This document shows positions 18,452 through 27,736 of a DNA stretch of 54,260 nucleotides, one piece after another. A program made the translations under genes and the position numbers. The notes below the pieces were generated by a model. The model ran no database searches. It was not told the origin of the DNA and saw only the letters and a program-made list of their open reading frames with translations. The stretch's first letter is position 1. Every line of letters starts with the position of its first letter. This DNA comes from Hwanghaeella sp. (lineage in GTDB: Bacteria; Pseudomonadota; Alphaproteobacteria; UBA8366; Aestuariispiraceae): assembly GCA_028282025.1 (NCBI GenBank), contig JANQIT010000039.1, positions 1 to 54,260 of the forward strand, read 5' to 3'.

Positions 18452-18739
18452 ATGAATGACCGCACAAGAGTCGTCCGGCGGCTCCGCGAAGTGAAGGCGC
18501 CGCCGGTGCGGTCGGCGTCCAAACCCAGCAAGACGCAAGTCGCTTATCTGCAGCGCGGGCTGGAACAGCCGGGCGGTAAACTGCCGCTGTTCGATCTTCA
18601 AGGGCAACGCTATAGCGAACGCACCATCCGGTCCTGTATCGACCGGGGTTGGGCGGAGCCCTGGTTCAACAACCCGCTGAAGCCGGACTGGCTGGTTTGC
18701 AAACTGACGGACGCGGGACGCAACCTTTTCGACGGTTAG
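18452..18739 (+). CDS. Small basic protein, possible winged-helix fold
   Basis: 95 residues, starting 11 nt after AAAGGGG. The N-terminal 35 residues are Arg/Lys/Pro-rich; the rest (YSERTIRSCIDRGW, then LVCKLTDAGRNLF) resembles the recognition-helix plus wing arrangement of winged-helix DNA-binding proteins that end in LTxxGR. I do not recognise a named family. Its stop overlaps the stop of the convergent methyltransferase gene by 4 bp. Confidence 0.65.
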   Translation: MNDRTRVVRRLREVKAPPVRSASKPSKTQVAYLQRGLEQPGGKLPLFDLQGQRYSERTIRSCIDRGWAEPWFNNPLKPDWLVCKLTDAGRNLFDG

Positions 18740-19239
18740 CCCGCCTTACGGCGAGGAGACAACGCTTGTTCCTCCGCACGGATGCGCCAGAACAGGACCG
18801 CGGCATTCGCAAGACCGAAAACGCCCGCCGCGATCCAGGACCCGAAAGCGAGCGGCAGAACAATGATCTCAAGAAACACCACCAAATAGTTGGGATGTTT
18901 CACGAAACGGAACGGCCCGCCCGTGATCAGCGGTGCATCCGGCACGGTGATGATGCGCGTGGTCCAATAGCGCCCCATGGTCCGCAAAACCCAAAGGCGC
19001 GCGGCCTGCAGCAGCAGAAAGACGACAAGCAGCGGCCCGTTCACGGGAGGGTCCTGCAGCGCCAACCAGACAAGCACCGCCAGCCACAGCGTATGCAGGA
19101 TCACGATAGCCGGATAGTGTCCCGGCGCATGTTCCCGCCCCCCTTCCGCCAATAGGCGAACCGTGTTCCGCCTGGCGATGACAAGTTCGGCAAGCCGTTG
19201 CAAAACAACCAGCAGGACGACCGCGAGCGCAGGCGTCAT
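18736..19239 (-). CDS. Isoprenylcysteine-carboxyl-methyltransferase-family membrane protein
   Basis: 167 residues with about four to five hydrophobic helices. GGPFRFVKHPNYLVV is the RxxxHPxY motif and RAEEQAL the conserved EE motif that hold SAM in ICMT-type membrane methyltransferases. Its ATG shares one base with the stop of the type III PKS gene, so the two are translationally coupled. In Bacillus (BpsB) and Streptomyces (SrsB), enzymes of this family methylate the phenol or pyrone made by the adjacent type III PKS, and the same job is inferred here. Confidence 0.85.
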   Translation of the reverse strand: MTPALAVVLLVVLQRLAELVIARRNTVRLLAEGGREHAPGHYPAIVILHTLWLAVLVWLALQDPPVNGPLLVVFLLLQAARLWVLRTMGRYWTTRIITVPDAPLITGGPFRFVKHPNYLVVFLEIIVLPLAFGSWIAAGVFGLANAAVLFWRIRAEEQALSPRRKAG

Positions 19240-20306
19240 TACACAATATCCAATAGCGCAAAGCCCGCTGTGAAGCCCGGGCCGAGAGCCGTCATGGCGT
19301 ATCGTCCCGGAGCGGGATCGTCCTGAAGGGTCCTGCGCAACACCGATAGCACCGTAACCGCGGACATGTTCCCCTGTTCCCGCAATACGTCACGGGCGTG
19401 CGCGAAGGCCGAAGACGGCAACCCCAGGGCCTTTTCATAGCTTTCCAGCACCTTCTTGCCGCCGGGATGCGCGACGACGCCCTGCAAATCGGACAGGCCG
19501 ATACCGTGCCTGTCCAAGAAATCACCGAGCGCCCCGCGCAACCTGCCTTCAACCAGGGTCGGGATGTCGCGGGAGAAGATGACCCCCAATCCGTCCTCTT
19601 CCACGCGCCAGCCCATAACGCCCAGACTGTCGGGCCAGGTATGTTCGCCGGTGTCGATCACGCGGGCCCGAGCGTCCGCGCCTCCCTTCCCGCCCGTGCG
19701 CAGGATCAGCGCCGCGGCGCCGTCCCCGAACAAGGCGCTGGCGATCACATTCGCCTTTGTCGCCTCCTGCGGTCTGAAGGTCAGCGCGCAAAGCTCCACA
19801 ACCAGCAACAGCACGGTTTCACCGGGACGCGCCCGCGCCATATCCGAGGCCCGCGCCAGGCCGTTCACGCCGCCTGCGCATCCAAGTCCGAAAATGGGCA
19901 ACCTGTTTATGGTATCCTTGAAGCCCAGCCGGTTGAGCAAGTGCGCATCCAGGCTGGGCGTCGAAACCCCTGTTGTGGAAACGACGACGACGGAATCGAC
20001 CTCGGCGGGCCGCAGACCGGCGGCGCTTAGGGCGGTCTCAGCCGCTTCCGCTAATAGATCGAGAGCGTTGCTCCGATAGAGATCGGTGCGTTCCGGCCAG
20101 CCGTGCGGCTCCCGGTACCAGTCGAGAGGAACGCAGGAAGACCGATGGTCTATGCCCGCGTTGCGATACGCATCGACAAGCCGTTCGAACAGTTCTGGTC
20201 GGCCGGCGAATACATCGCGACACAGTTCGACGACATCCTGTTGCTCCAGCCTGTAGGGCGGGAACGCATCGGCTACCGCCAAGATGGATACAGGCTCGGT
20301 CGCCAT
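19239..20306 (-). CDS. Type III polyketide synthase (chalcone/stilbene synthase family)
   Basis: 355 residues. The catalytic triad is complete: Cys143 in FGLGCAGG, His280 in VAHPGGKKVLE and Asn313 in EQGNMSAVT. These homodimeric enzymes extend an acyl-CoA starter with malonyl-CoA and cyclise the product to alkylpyrones, alkylresorcinols or phloroglucinols. The start at 20306 removes a 25-residue Arg-rich extension that has no counterpart in the family. It sits 31 bp after an aminotransferase gene and is coupled to an ICMT-type methyltransferase. Starter and ring type cannot be read from the sequence. Confidence 0.9.
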   Translation of the reverse strand: MATEPVSILAVADAFPPYRLEQQDVVELCRDVFAGRPELFERLVDAYRNAGIDHRSSCVPLDWYREPHGWPERTDLYRSNALDLLAEAAETALSAAGLRPAEVDSVVVVSTTGVSTPSLDAHLLNRLGFKDTINRLPIFGLGCAGGVNGLARASDMARARPGETVLLLVVELCALTFRPQEATKANVIASALFGDGAAALILRTGGKGGADARARVIDTGEHTWPDSLGVMGWRVEEDGLGVIFSRDIPTLVEGRLRGALGDFLDRHGIGLSDLQGVVAHPGGKKVLESYEKALGLPSSAFAHARDVLREQGNMSAVTVLSVLRRTLQDDPAPGRYAMTALGPGFTAGFALLDIV

Positions 20307-20337
20307 GCGCCGCCTCTTCGGAATATCGGCGATTGTG

Positions 20338-21573
20338 TCAGCGCGCTTCAGCAGGATGCGACAGCCAATCCACCGCCGCACCGATTCCCCCTTCGCCCAG
20401 CGGCATACCGAGACGTTTCAAGGCGGCTTCGACCGCGCCCAAACAACCCAGGATCATCGGCTCGTTCATGTCGCCCATATGACCGATACGGAACGCCTTG
20501 CCCATCAATTTTCCCAATCCTCCGCCAACCGAAACACGATAATGGTCACGGCACATGGCGCGCACCGTTTCGGTGTCGACATCCGGCGGCAGCAGGATTG
20601 TCGTGACCGCGTTGGCGCGTTCGAGGGGATTGACCGCGTTGAATTGCAGCGCGCCGGCCGCGCACCAGCACTCGACACAGCGCCGGACGGCCTCGGCCAA
20701 CCGGGCATGGCGGGCAAAAGCCCCGTCGAGGGTCTCCTCATTCAACATATCAATCGCTTCACGGAGGCCGAAAATCAGATGTTCCGGCGCAGTTCCGCAG
20801 AATTTCCGGTAATGCTCCTTCGCCATCCGGTCGCCCCAGTCCCAATAGCGCTTCGGCATGCTGGAAGCGGCATGAGCTTTCAGCGCCCGTTCGCCCGCAG
20901 CAACGAACGCGGCCCCCGGCGGCAACATCATGCCCTTCTGGCTTGCCGCGATGGCGACATCGACATTCCATTCGTCCATGCGAAGATCGACCGTCGCCAG
21001 GGAAGCAATGGCGTCGACCATGAACAGCGCCGGATGACCGGCGGCATCGATGGCACCGCGCAGCGCCTGAATATCGCTGGTGATTCCGGTCGCCGTATCC
21101 GTGTGCACCATGAGGACGGCCTTGATGGCGTGGCCGGTATCTTTCCGCAGCGCGTCTTCCACCGCGTTCGGGTCGATGGCGCGCCGCCAATCGCTGGGCA
21201 CTGTCACGACCCTGAGCTCCAAAGCTTCGGCCATATCGGCCCAGGACGCAGAGAAATTGCCGGTTTCGGGAACCAGAATGCTGTCGCCGGGACTTAACGT
21301 GTTGGAAAGCGCCGCTTCCCACGCGCCATGGCCGTTGGCGGCATAGATGAAGACATTGCCTTCGGTTTTGAAGACAGGTTTCAGATCCTCGAAAATCTGT
21401 TTCGACAGTGCGATGAATTCAGGGCCGGAGAAATCCAGCGCCGGACGGTGCATCGCATTCAGGATGCGGCCTGGAATGTTGGTTGGGCCGGGCACGTTGA
21501 GGAACTCGAATCCGCGCTTCGCGGGAGCTTCTACCGTCTCAACGGCAGGCGCCCGAGCGTGCTGAACACTCAT
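20338..21573 (-). CDS. Class V aminotransferase, serine-glyoxylate aminotransferase type
   Basis: 411 residues. NVPGPTNIPGRILNAMHRP, YAANGHGAWEAAL and the PLP-binding Lys in AIAASQKGMMLPPG are hallmarks of the serine/alanine-glyoxylate aminotransferase branch of fold-type I. The reaction interconverts glyoxylate and glycine with serine and hydroxypyruvate (serine cycle, photorespiration-like salvage). It is the first gene of a leftward unit with the type III PKS and a methyltransferase; whether it supplies that pathway or is merely co-transcribed is unknown. Confidence 0.88.
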   Translation of the reverse strand: MSVQHARAPAVETVEAPAKRGFEFLNVPGPTNIPGRILNAMHRPALDFSGPEFIALSKQIFEDLKPVFKTEGNVFIYAANGHGAWEAALSNTLSPGDSILVPETGNFSASWADMAEALELRVVTVPSDWRRAIDPNAVEDALRKDTGHAIKAVLMVHTDTATGITSDIQALRGAIDAAGHPALFMVDAIASLATVDLRMDEWNVDVAIAASQKGMMLPPGAAFVAAGERALKAHAASSMPKRYWDWGDRMAKEHYRKFCGTAPEHLIFGLREAIDMLNEETLDGAFARHARLAEAVRRCVECWCAAGALQFNAVNPLERANAVTTILLPPDVDTETVRAMCRDHYRVSVGGGLGKLMGKAFRIGHMGDMNEPMILGCLGAVEAALKRLGMPLGEGGIGAAVDWLSHPAEAR

Positions 21574-21692
21574 TTTTACAGCCTTCGATTGGTCAAACAG
21601 GGATTAGCAATGTCCGTATCGCAAGCCGCCCGGCCTGTCTACGCACAAAGGATGGGATTTGGCGCTGACTCGTCACGGGTGTTTTCCGGCGA

Positions 21693-22751
21693 TCAGGTCG
21701 CCGCGCCCCGCTTCTCCAGTTCCTTAATCCAATCCAGACCCGGCAGCACCTCGCCGCGGGTGAATTCCAGACGCTGCTGCGGACCGCCCACAGAGGGGTT
21801 TTTGAACTTCTTCTTCCATAGTTCCATTTTCAGCGTCAGACCGCACAGAACGCCGCCGACGGTGGTATGGTGCGCGGTGATCAATTCCCGCACCTCGTGA
21901 AACCGTTCGGCGCTGATGTCCGTCCAGAAATCGTTGGTCTTCCGGTCGAAGCTCTCAAACCGGCCGGTGATCGAGGTCGTGATGTCGGTCAGATCCGTAT
22001 CGATCTTCTTCAACATGGCCTCCTGCGCACGATCCTGTTTGACCACGAAAGTACCGCGCAGATCCTTTAGCCATTCCAGGAACTCGTCGATAATCGGCAC
22101 CGTCTTGTCCAGAATCGCCCGGAAATAGGCCAACGACAGAAAGATATCGCCGTAGTCTTCCAGAAATTTCGGGATATCCATCAACTCGACCTTCAGACTG
22201 TCGGCCATCATGCGCAGCTTTTCCAGCGCGACCTTCGGGTCGGGATCCTTGAACATGCCGAGGATATCGGAAACATCGCCCACATTGGTATCTGCCTCGA
22301 CACCGTAGACATGCATGATCAGCGGATGGGTGAAGGTCTTCATCCGCTCGGTCAACTCGGCCCGTTTCGTTTCGGAGAGTTTCAGGGCCTCCTGGTTCTC
22401 CACCGCGATATTCATCTCGCGCAAGGCGATTCGAATGGAATAGACGTCGAAGCTGGGCACCAAGTCGAATTTCTTCAGAAGCCGTAAGTCCGCGTTAAAG
22501 GCCGGTCCGCCTTCCGGGAAGAAGCCGGGCAGTTCCTCCGTCAAAATCTGACCGCTACCCGCGTCCTCGTCCTTGAACAGCTCCACCATCGTGTCGAGCT
22601 GATTGTTTTTCACCAGCCGTGCGCGCTTCAGCCCGGGCATCTGCAAAGGCAGGATTTCCATGCCGAGCAAATGCAGACTGTCTTTGACGAAATCCGCATC
22701 CGCCTGTTCCGGCGTCCGCTCCTGCGGGTTTTGCACGGCCGTTTCTGACAC
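21693..22751 (-). CDS. Conserved-looking hypothetical protein, helical
   Basis: 352 residues, acidic, strongly helical, with no signal peptide or membrane segment. One stretch (about 150-250) is built of long amphipathic helices with regularly spaced Leu, such as KVALEKLRMMADSLKVELM, and may form a coiled coil or helical bundle. I recognise no catalytic motif. It is a single leftward gene between the aminotransferase operon and the divergent trmFO gene. GC content and codon use look like its neighbours, so there is no sign of transfer. Confidence 0.65.
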   Translation of the reverse strand: MSETAVQNPQERTPEQADADFVKDSLHLLGMEILPLQMPGLKRARLVKNNQLDTMVELFKDEDAGSGQILTEELPGFFPEGGPAFNADLRLLKKFDLVPSFDVYSIRIALREMNIAVENQEALKLSETKRAELTERMKTFTHPLIMHVYGVEADTNVGDVSDILGMFKDPDPKVALEKLRMMADSLKVELMDIPKFLEDYGDIFLSLAYFRAILDKTVPIIDEFLEWLKDLRGTFVVKQDRAQEAMLKKIDTDLTDITTSITGRFESFDRKTNDFWTDISAERFHEVRELITAHHTTVGGVLCGLTLKMELWKKKFKNPSVGGPQQRLEFTRGEVLPGLDWIKELEKRGAAT

Positions 22752-22917
22752 GGGGACGCTTCTCCAGATTCACTCGAAATAAATTGCAGGCCCATGTCCG
22801 ACGACACCGGCCCGTCTATTACCTGATGATGATAAGATGCGACTTGAAAAGCAACCACACGAACCGACAGGCCGCATCTATGCCGCAGAGACTTGAAGCC
22901 TAGCCATTCATCGCGCT

Positions 22918-24303
22918 ATGTCACGCCAGAAAAATCGACCGGCAGGAGAGATCTGGGTGGAGCCCGTACATGTCATCGGCGGCGGATTGGCCGGCTCGGA
23001 AGCAACCTGGCAACTGGCATCAGCCGGTATCCCTGTCGTGTTGCACGAAATGCGTCCGGTCCGCAAAACGGATGCACATCATACAGAGGGACTCGCGGAA
23101 CTGGTCTGTTCGAACTCGTTTCGGTCGGACGACGCGGAATATAACGCGGTTGGATTGCTGCACGAGGAGATGCGCCGTTGCGGTTCCCTGATCCTGCGCT
23201 GCGGCGATGCCGCCAAACTGCCCGCAGGCGGGGCGTTGGCTGTCGACAGGGACGCTTTCAGCCAACGTGTCACCGATGCATTGGAGACGCATCCCCTGGT
23301 CACCATCCGGCGCGAGGAAATCGACGGCCTGCCGCCGGAAGCCTGGGATAGTGTGATCGTCGCGACCGGCCCCCTGACGTCTCCCGCCCTGAGCGAGGCC
23401 GTGAGAGCGCTCGGCGGCGAGGAAGAACTGGCGTTCTTCGACGCCATCGCCCCAATCGTTCACCGCGACAGCATCGACTTCGACAAAGTCTGGTTTCAGT
23501 CGCGTTACGACAAGGGCGACGGCAAGGATTATATCAACTGTCCGATGACCGAAGATCAGTACAACGCGTTTCTTGATGCGCTGATCGCCGGGGACAAGAC
23601 GCAGTTCCACGAGTGGGAAAAAGACACCCCCTATTTCGAGGCATGCCTGCCGGTAGAAGTGATGGCGGAACGGGGGCGCGAAACCCTGCGTTACGGTCCC
23701 ATGAAGCCGGTGGGCCTGACGAACGCCCATGACGGATCGCGGCCCCATGCGGTCGTCCAACTGCGCCAGGACAACGCGTTGGGCACGCTTTGGAACATGG
23801 TCGGGTTTCAGACCAAGCTTAAATACGGGGCGCAAGGCGATGTGTTTCGCATGATCCCGGGCCTGGAGAAGGCTGAGTTCGCACGCCTTGGCGGCATCCA
23901 TCGGAACACTTTTATCAATTCGCCGCGCCTGCTGGACGGGGTGCTGCGCATGAAGTCGATGCCCCGTCTGCGTTTCGCGGGACAGGTCACCGGGGTGGAA
24001 GGATATGTGGAAAGCGCGGCCGTCGGGCTTCTGGCGGGACGGTTCGCCGCGGCGGAGCGGTCCGGCGCGACCATTCGGAAACCGCCCGCGACGACGGCCC
24101 TGGGGGCGCTTCTCAATCACATCACAGGCGGCGCGGATGCGGACACCTTTCAGCCGATGAACGTTAATTTCGGGCTCTTTCCACCGCCCGAGCCCCCGCC
24201 CGGCAAAAAAAAGATCAAAGGGCGCGACAGGAAGCTGGCGATCAGCCGCCGGGCGATGCAGGACCTGGAGGTTTGGCTTTCGCCTCAGCACGCCGCAGCT
24301 TGA
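22918..24303 (+). CDS. trmFO: Methylenetetrahydrofolate-tRNA-(uracil-5-)-methyltransferase
   Basis: 461 residues. The N-terminal FAD-binding signature [18 protein letters not shown] and the segments [17 protein letters not shown] and KPVGLT define TrmFO. It makes 5-methyluridine at tRNA position 54 using 5,10-methylene-THF and FADH2, the folate route that replaces SAM-dependent Trm[17 protein letters not shown] is the C-terminal GxxxGxxGY block. It carries a short extension of about 15 residues before the FAD motif. A good terminator follows. Confidence 0.93.
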   Translation: MSRQKNRPAGEIWVEPVHVIGGGLAGSEATWQLASAGIPVVLHEMRPVRKTDAHHTEGLAELVCSNSFRSDDAEYNAVGLLHEEMRRCGSLILRCGDAAKLPAGGALAVDRDAFSQRVTDALETHPLVTIRREEIDGLPPEAWDSVIVATGPLTSPALSEAVRALGGEEELAFFDAIAPIVHRDSIDFDKVWFQSRYDKGDGKDYINCPMTEDQYNAFLDALIAGDKTQFHEWEKDTPYFEACLPVEVMAERGRETLRYGPMKPVGLTNAHDGSRPHAVVQLRQDNALGTLWNMVGFQTKLKYGAQGDVFRMIPGLEKAEFARLGGIHRNTFINSPRLLDGVLRMKSMPRLRFAGQVTGVEGYVESAAVGLLAGRFAAAERSGATIRKPPATTALGALLNHITGGADADTFQPMNVNFGLFPPPEPPPGKKKIKGRDRKLAISRRAMQDLEVWLSPQHAAA

Positions 24304-24322
24304 GGCCGCCCCCACAAGAAAA

Positions 24323-24350
24323 GAGGCCGGGGCGAATTCCCGGCCTCATT
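24323..24350 (+). terminator. Terminator after trmFO, shared with the convergent flagellin gene
   Basis: A perfect 9-bp stem GAGGCCGGG (24323-24331) with CCCGGCCTC (24339-24347), 7-nt loop, then ATTT. The A-rich left side (AAGAAAA, 24316-24322) allows it to act in the leftward direction as well. Confidence 0.75.
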
Positions 24351-24404
24351 TCCGCAACACCATAGTGCGCGATATCGATTCTTTCCACGTAACCGGAACC
24401 GGCT

Positions 24405-25283
24405 TTAGGAGACCCCTTCCAGGATCTGCAGGATGGATTCCTGCTGTCCGCCGGAAATCCCTAGCGTCTGGACGCCGATCTGGTTGCGGGTCCTGGCCGC
24501 GACAAGGTTCGCCGCTTCCTCGTTCAGGTCCGCCAGGGTCAAATTATCCGCACCTGCCTGAAGCTCATTGGCGATGTTCTCGTTGAACGTCGCCCGCTCT
24601 TGAAGGATGGCCGCGTTAGAGCCGAAAGTCTGGGCCTGGCCGCGCAGCTGGTCGATGCCGGATTGAATATTTGCGATAAAGGCGTCGAGGTCGCCCGCCC
24701 CAGCGCTTTCGAAGCCGCCACCGGTCAAGCCGAGCTGGGCGAGCTGGATCTCTCCGGCACCGTCGAACGACCCGGATGCGAAGCCGCCGCCGTCGAGAAC
24801 GTCGATCCCCTGCACGGCCAGCTCCGAGCCTTCATTACCGCTTAGGGGAACATTCAGTTCGTTGTTCGTAGAGGACAGGAGGTTTACGCCGCCGAAGGAG
24901 GCGTCCCCCACCACATTGCCGATCTGCCGGCCGATTTCCTGCGCTTGCCGCGACAGGGCCTCCAACTGCCCCTGATCGGTGATACCGCGCGCCGCTTCGG
25001 CCAAGCCCTGCAACTGCCGCGAAAACTGTTCCACCGTGTCCAGCGTATCGGTGGTCACGCGCAGGGTGCTGATACCCTGATCGATGTCTTCCCGCCGCTG
25101 CGCAAAGGCCGCGCTCTCGGCGCTCAATTGCCGGGCGACGAAAAACGCGACCGGGTCGTCGTTAACGCCGTTAACGCTGCGGCCTGTGGTCAGATTTTCA
25201 CTGGATCGATTAAAAACGCTGTTGGTGCGTTCAAGTGACGTCAAAGACGCACGTTGCGCCTCCGTCAAGGAAACGTCGGACAT
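24405..25283 (-). CDS. Flagellin-type protein (isolated gene)
   Basis: 292 residues. The N-terminal D0/D1-like segment has LTTGRSVNGVNDDPVAFFVA, equivalent to the LSSGxRINxAxDDaAG motif of flagellins, and the C-terminal helix (ANLVAARTRNQIGVQTLGIS) resembles flagellin D0. The middle domain (about 130-200) is short and glycine-rich. It would polymerise into the flagellar filament after export by the flagellar secretion system. The extreme N-terminus differs from the usual MAxxInTN start. TAGGAGA precedes the ATG. No other flagellar genes are near; FlgL-like hook-filament protein is the alternative. Confidence 0.82.
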   Translation of the reverse strand: MSDVSLTEAQRASLTSLERTNSVFNRSSENLTTGRSVNGVNDDPVAFFVARQLSAESAAFAQRREDIDQGISTLRVTTDTLDTVEQFSRQLQGLAEAARGITDQGQLEALSRQAQEIGRQIGNVVGDASFGGVNLLSSTNNELNVPLSGNEGSELAVQGIDVLDGGGFASGSFDGAGEIQLAQLGLTGGGFESAGAGDLDAFIANIQSGIDQLRGQAQTFGSNAAILQERATFNENIANELQAGADNLTLADLNEEAANLVAARTRNQIGVQTLGISGGQQESILQILEGVS

Positions 25284-25537
25284 TCTTCTCTCCTACTAAA
25301 TCGGGTTCTCCCAATCTCTCCCCTCTAATATAGCACTGGAACTCTCAGAAGTACACTCAAGGACACCATATTAAATGATTGGATTTTAGTAAAAATTCGC
25401 AATCACAGCCGAATCTCATTAACCTTTTCAGCCGCTTGGTCGGACCTCTGCATAACTCAATACCGCGACACCCTAGAAGAGAAAATCTGCAAACGCGGTA
25501 TCTTGTTCCGGCGCCGTTCGGTCCAGTTTTCTTCCCC

Positions 25538-26410
25538 TCAGAACCGTTCGCCCAAGGCACGGATCATCAAGGACCATGTCCCCCAGGCGGGCGGTTGGGC
25601 CATCCGGGCGTCAAACGGGTTGTACCCGCACCGCCGCAACTGACGAAGATAGGCATCGGCCAAGACCCCCAAGGAGAGGGCCCCATAAATCCCGCGCCGC
25701 GCATAGCCCCTGCGGTTCCGGGCTTGATCGAGTTCCGCGTCGGCGCGCCTGCAAACCGCGCGTACCGCTTCTGGCAGCGCGGGCGCAGGCCGCCCTTCAT
25801 ACAGATCGGTCAGGGAAAGTCCCGCCTCATTCAAGAGTGGAAGCGGTATCGGGCACCGGCGGCGGCGAAACAGAAAGGGCAAGGCCCGCATCAGGCCCAG
25901 CAACGCCCAGGCGGTTCCGATCCGCTCGGCGGCAGACAGATCCAGCTCATCCGTCGCGCCGGTTGCGTTGGCGGCAAGTCTGGAAATCGATCCCGATGTC
26001 TCCCGGGCATAATCCGTCAGCCGGTCCAGGGACTGAAATGCCGACGGCTCCAAATCCGCTTCACGCGCATCTATCGCGGCATCAAACGGCTCTCGCGGCA
26101 GATCTCCGGCTCTGATAGCGTCCGCCAGGGCGCGCACGACCTGATGCCGCCGCGGCGTTCCGCTGAAGCATTCCTCTATCGCATCCCGCCACCATTGCAG
26201 CCGGATTTGTCCGAGCATGGGCTCGGAAACCACTTCCGATATCTTGGCGATTTCGTGGTTGAAGGCGTAGAGCGCGAACAGAGACTCCCGTACCTCCGGC
26301 CTTGCGGTCATTGCGCTGAGGAAGCGGTCCTTGTCCGCTGTTCGGACCAGATCCGCACAATGCGAAAGGTCCGCAGGCCCTTGCAGCTGTGTCGGGTCCG
26401 TCCCGGTCAC
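25538..26410 (-). CDS. Squalene/phytoene-synthase-fold protein resembling complex I assembly factor NDUFAF6
   Basis: 290 residues. KDRFLSAMTARPEVRESLFALYAFNHEIAKI followed by EPMLGQIRLQWWRDAIEE (residues about 27-80) matches NDUFAF6 and its bacterial homologues rather than true synthases. Where phytoene synthases have the DDxxDE diphosphate-binding motif, this protein has NHEIAKISEVVSE. The second Asp-rich motif is also not evident. A catalytic role in prenyl condensation is therefore doubtful. It is coupled to the catalytic-type paralogue upstream (4-bp overlap), and an NDUFAF3-like gene lies 3.4 kb away. Confidence 0.78.
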   Translation of the reverse strand: MTGTDPTQLQGPADLSHCADLVRTADKDRFLSAMTARPEVRESLFALYAFNHEIAKISEVVSEPMLGQIRLQWWRDAIEECFSGTPRRHQVVRALADAIRAGDLPREPFDAAIDAREADLEPSAFQSLDRLTDYARETSGSISRLAANATGATDELDLSAAERIGTAWALLGLMRALPFLFRRRRCPIPLPLLNEAGLSLTDLYEGRPAPALPEAVRAVCRRADAELDQARNRRGYARRGIYGALSLGVLADAYLRQLRRCGYNPFDARMAQPPAWGTWSLMIRALGERF

Positions 26411-27360
26411 ACGGAAATCTCCGCCGCTCCGAGCGCCTCGCGGCGCATGCTTTCACGCACCTTTGGATCCTGTGAGAGCGCACGGGAGGGATCTTTGAGC
26501 AGACCGTCGTGCAGGGCGCCGTAGACGGTCAGCAAAGCGCGCAGGGTCATCGCTTCGCGCGCGCCAAGGTTTGGCGTCAGACGTTCGCGCCAGACCTCTC
26601 CGCGTTCCCTGTACGGGGTGGCGCAGGCGGTCAGATCGACGATCAGATCCGTCAGAGCCGCCGGATTCCGTTCGGCCGCACCGCGTGCAAGTTCCTCCCG
26701 GCTCAACCCATGCGCGGCCAACACCGTATCGGGCAGCGTGATGAGATTGGCGCCCTGCGCGGCATCCTTAAGCAGATCCCGCGCGATATGAACCAAGTAA
26801 CAAAACACCGCCATATCCCGCGCACAATCAGCAGCCGGCGCCGGCAAGCCCGACCGGACAGGCCCGCCCGGTGTTATATCCGCGGCGAGGACATAGAGAA
26901 AAATACTGGCCGGGGCCACCGTCGCTCCCTCGCAGTAAGCATCGAAATCGGCCCAGGTTGTAAATGGCGTCTCGTCCACATCGCGATGCATGGCGTCGGC
27001 CAGCGCCGTCCAGGGCCCTCCTCCGATATCCGAACTATGGAACCGGTCCGTCAGCGCCCGCGAGATCGCCGGGTCCAGGGCGTCGGGGTCCCCGGCGTCC
27101 GGCTTACCATCCAGGGCGCTTTCAACCGCCCGACGCCATCGATCGACGCGGTCATGGGCCGCGGGTCTCATCGCCGCGCGGCGGTCCGGTGGCTGTACGG
27201 CGAACTCGTCGTCTACAAAATCGTCAACCACACGCATCGATGCGTAAGCACTGACGAACATCGCCCGCCGCGCCTTGGGTAACGTCCGCCCCACCAGCCA
27301 CAGGTTCGACCCGGACCGTCTGGTCAGATCGAGACAGTAGGCCAGATCGCTGTCCGCCAT
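26407..27360 (-). CDS. Squalene/phytoene synthase family enzyme with both Asp-rich motifs
   Basis: 317 residues. The first Asp-rich motif is DDFVDDE (46-52) and the second is RDLLKD (194-199), so Mg-diphosphate binding and head-to-head condensation of prenyl diphosphates are plausible. The nearest named relatives are HpnC/HpnD-type presqualene and hydroxysqualene enzymes and phytoene synthase. No hpnE, crtI or other carotenoid or hopanoid gene is in the window. It overlaps the NDUFAF6-like gene by 4 bp, so the proteins are probably made in equal amounts. Confidence 0.8.
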   Translation of the reverse strand: MADSDLAYCLDLTRRSGSNLWLVGRTLPKARRAMFVSAYASMRVVDDFVDDEFAVQPPDRRAAMRPAAHDRVDRWRRAVESALDGKPDAGDPDALDPAISRALTDRFHSSDIGGGPWTALADAMHRDVDETPFTTWADFDAYCEGATVAPASIFLYVLAADITPGGPVRSGLPAPAADCARDMAVFCYLVHIARDLLKDAAQGANLITLPDTVLAAHGLSREELARGAAERNPAALTDLIVDLTACATPYRERGEVWRERLTPNLGAREAMTLRALLTVYGALHDGLLKDPSRALSQDPKVRESMRREALGAAEISV

Positions 27361-27736
27361 GAATTCCGCCCTTCCTTAACCATCCCCTATTTCGCCGCCA
27401 TCCATGCTGGATTTGCGACGGCATGCAACCGGCATTTCGCCGAAACAGGTCCAAAAGATAGCGCAAGGCGCATTTGCCGCTGTCACCCGTTCGCACTGCG
27501 TCATCCTGAGCGCCGCGCGGCCGGTCTACAGCCCAGACAGACACAGGGCGTCAGACCAACCCGCATCGCAAAGAAACCGGAAGAAGGACGAGGTCCGCGC
27601 CCTTTCCGGACGCGGCGCCCTGTTCGCGCCTGGCGCACATATTGGTTGCGGTTGTTAACGCTTCATAAACCATGCGCTTTCTATCCTTCACCTCAATCCA
27701 ACAGTCCCCATTCCCACGAGCTTGCGATTACACCGA
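27361..27736. other. 376-bp non-coding spacer
   Basis: It lies between the divergent phytoene-synthase-family and receiver-protein genes, so both promoters should be here. I see no convincing -35/-10 pair, RNA fold, repeat or credible ORF; the open frame at 27404-27658 has Arg/Pro-rich composition without a ribosome site and is rejected. Confidence 0.4.

Noticed and set aside
27404-27658. 84-codon open frame in the spacer before the receiver gene
   Set aside because: No ribosome site, Arg/Pro/Gly-rich composition and no similarity to anything I recognise.
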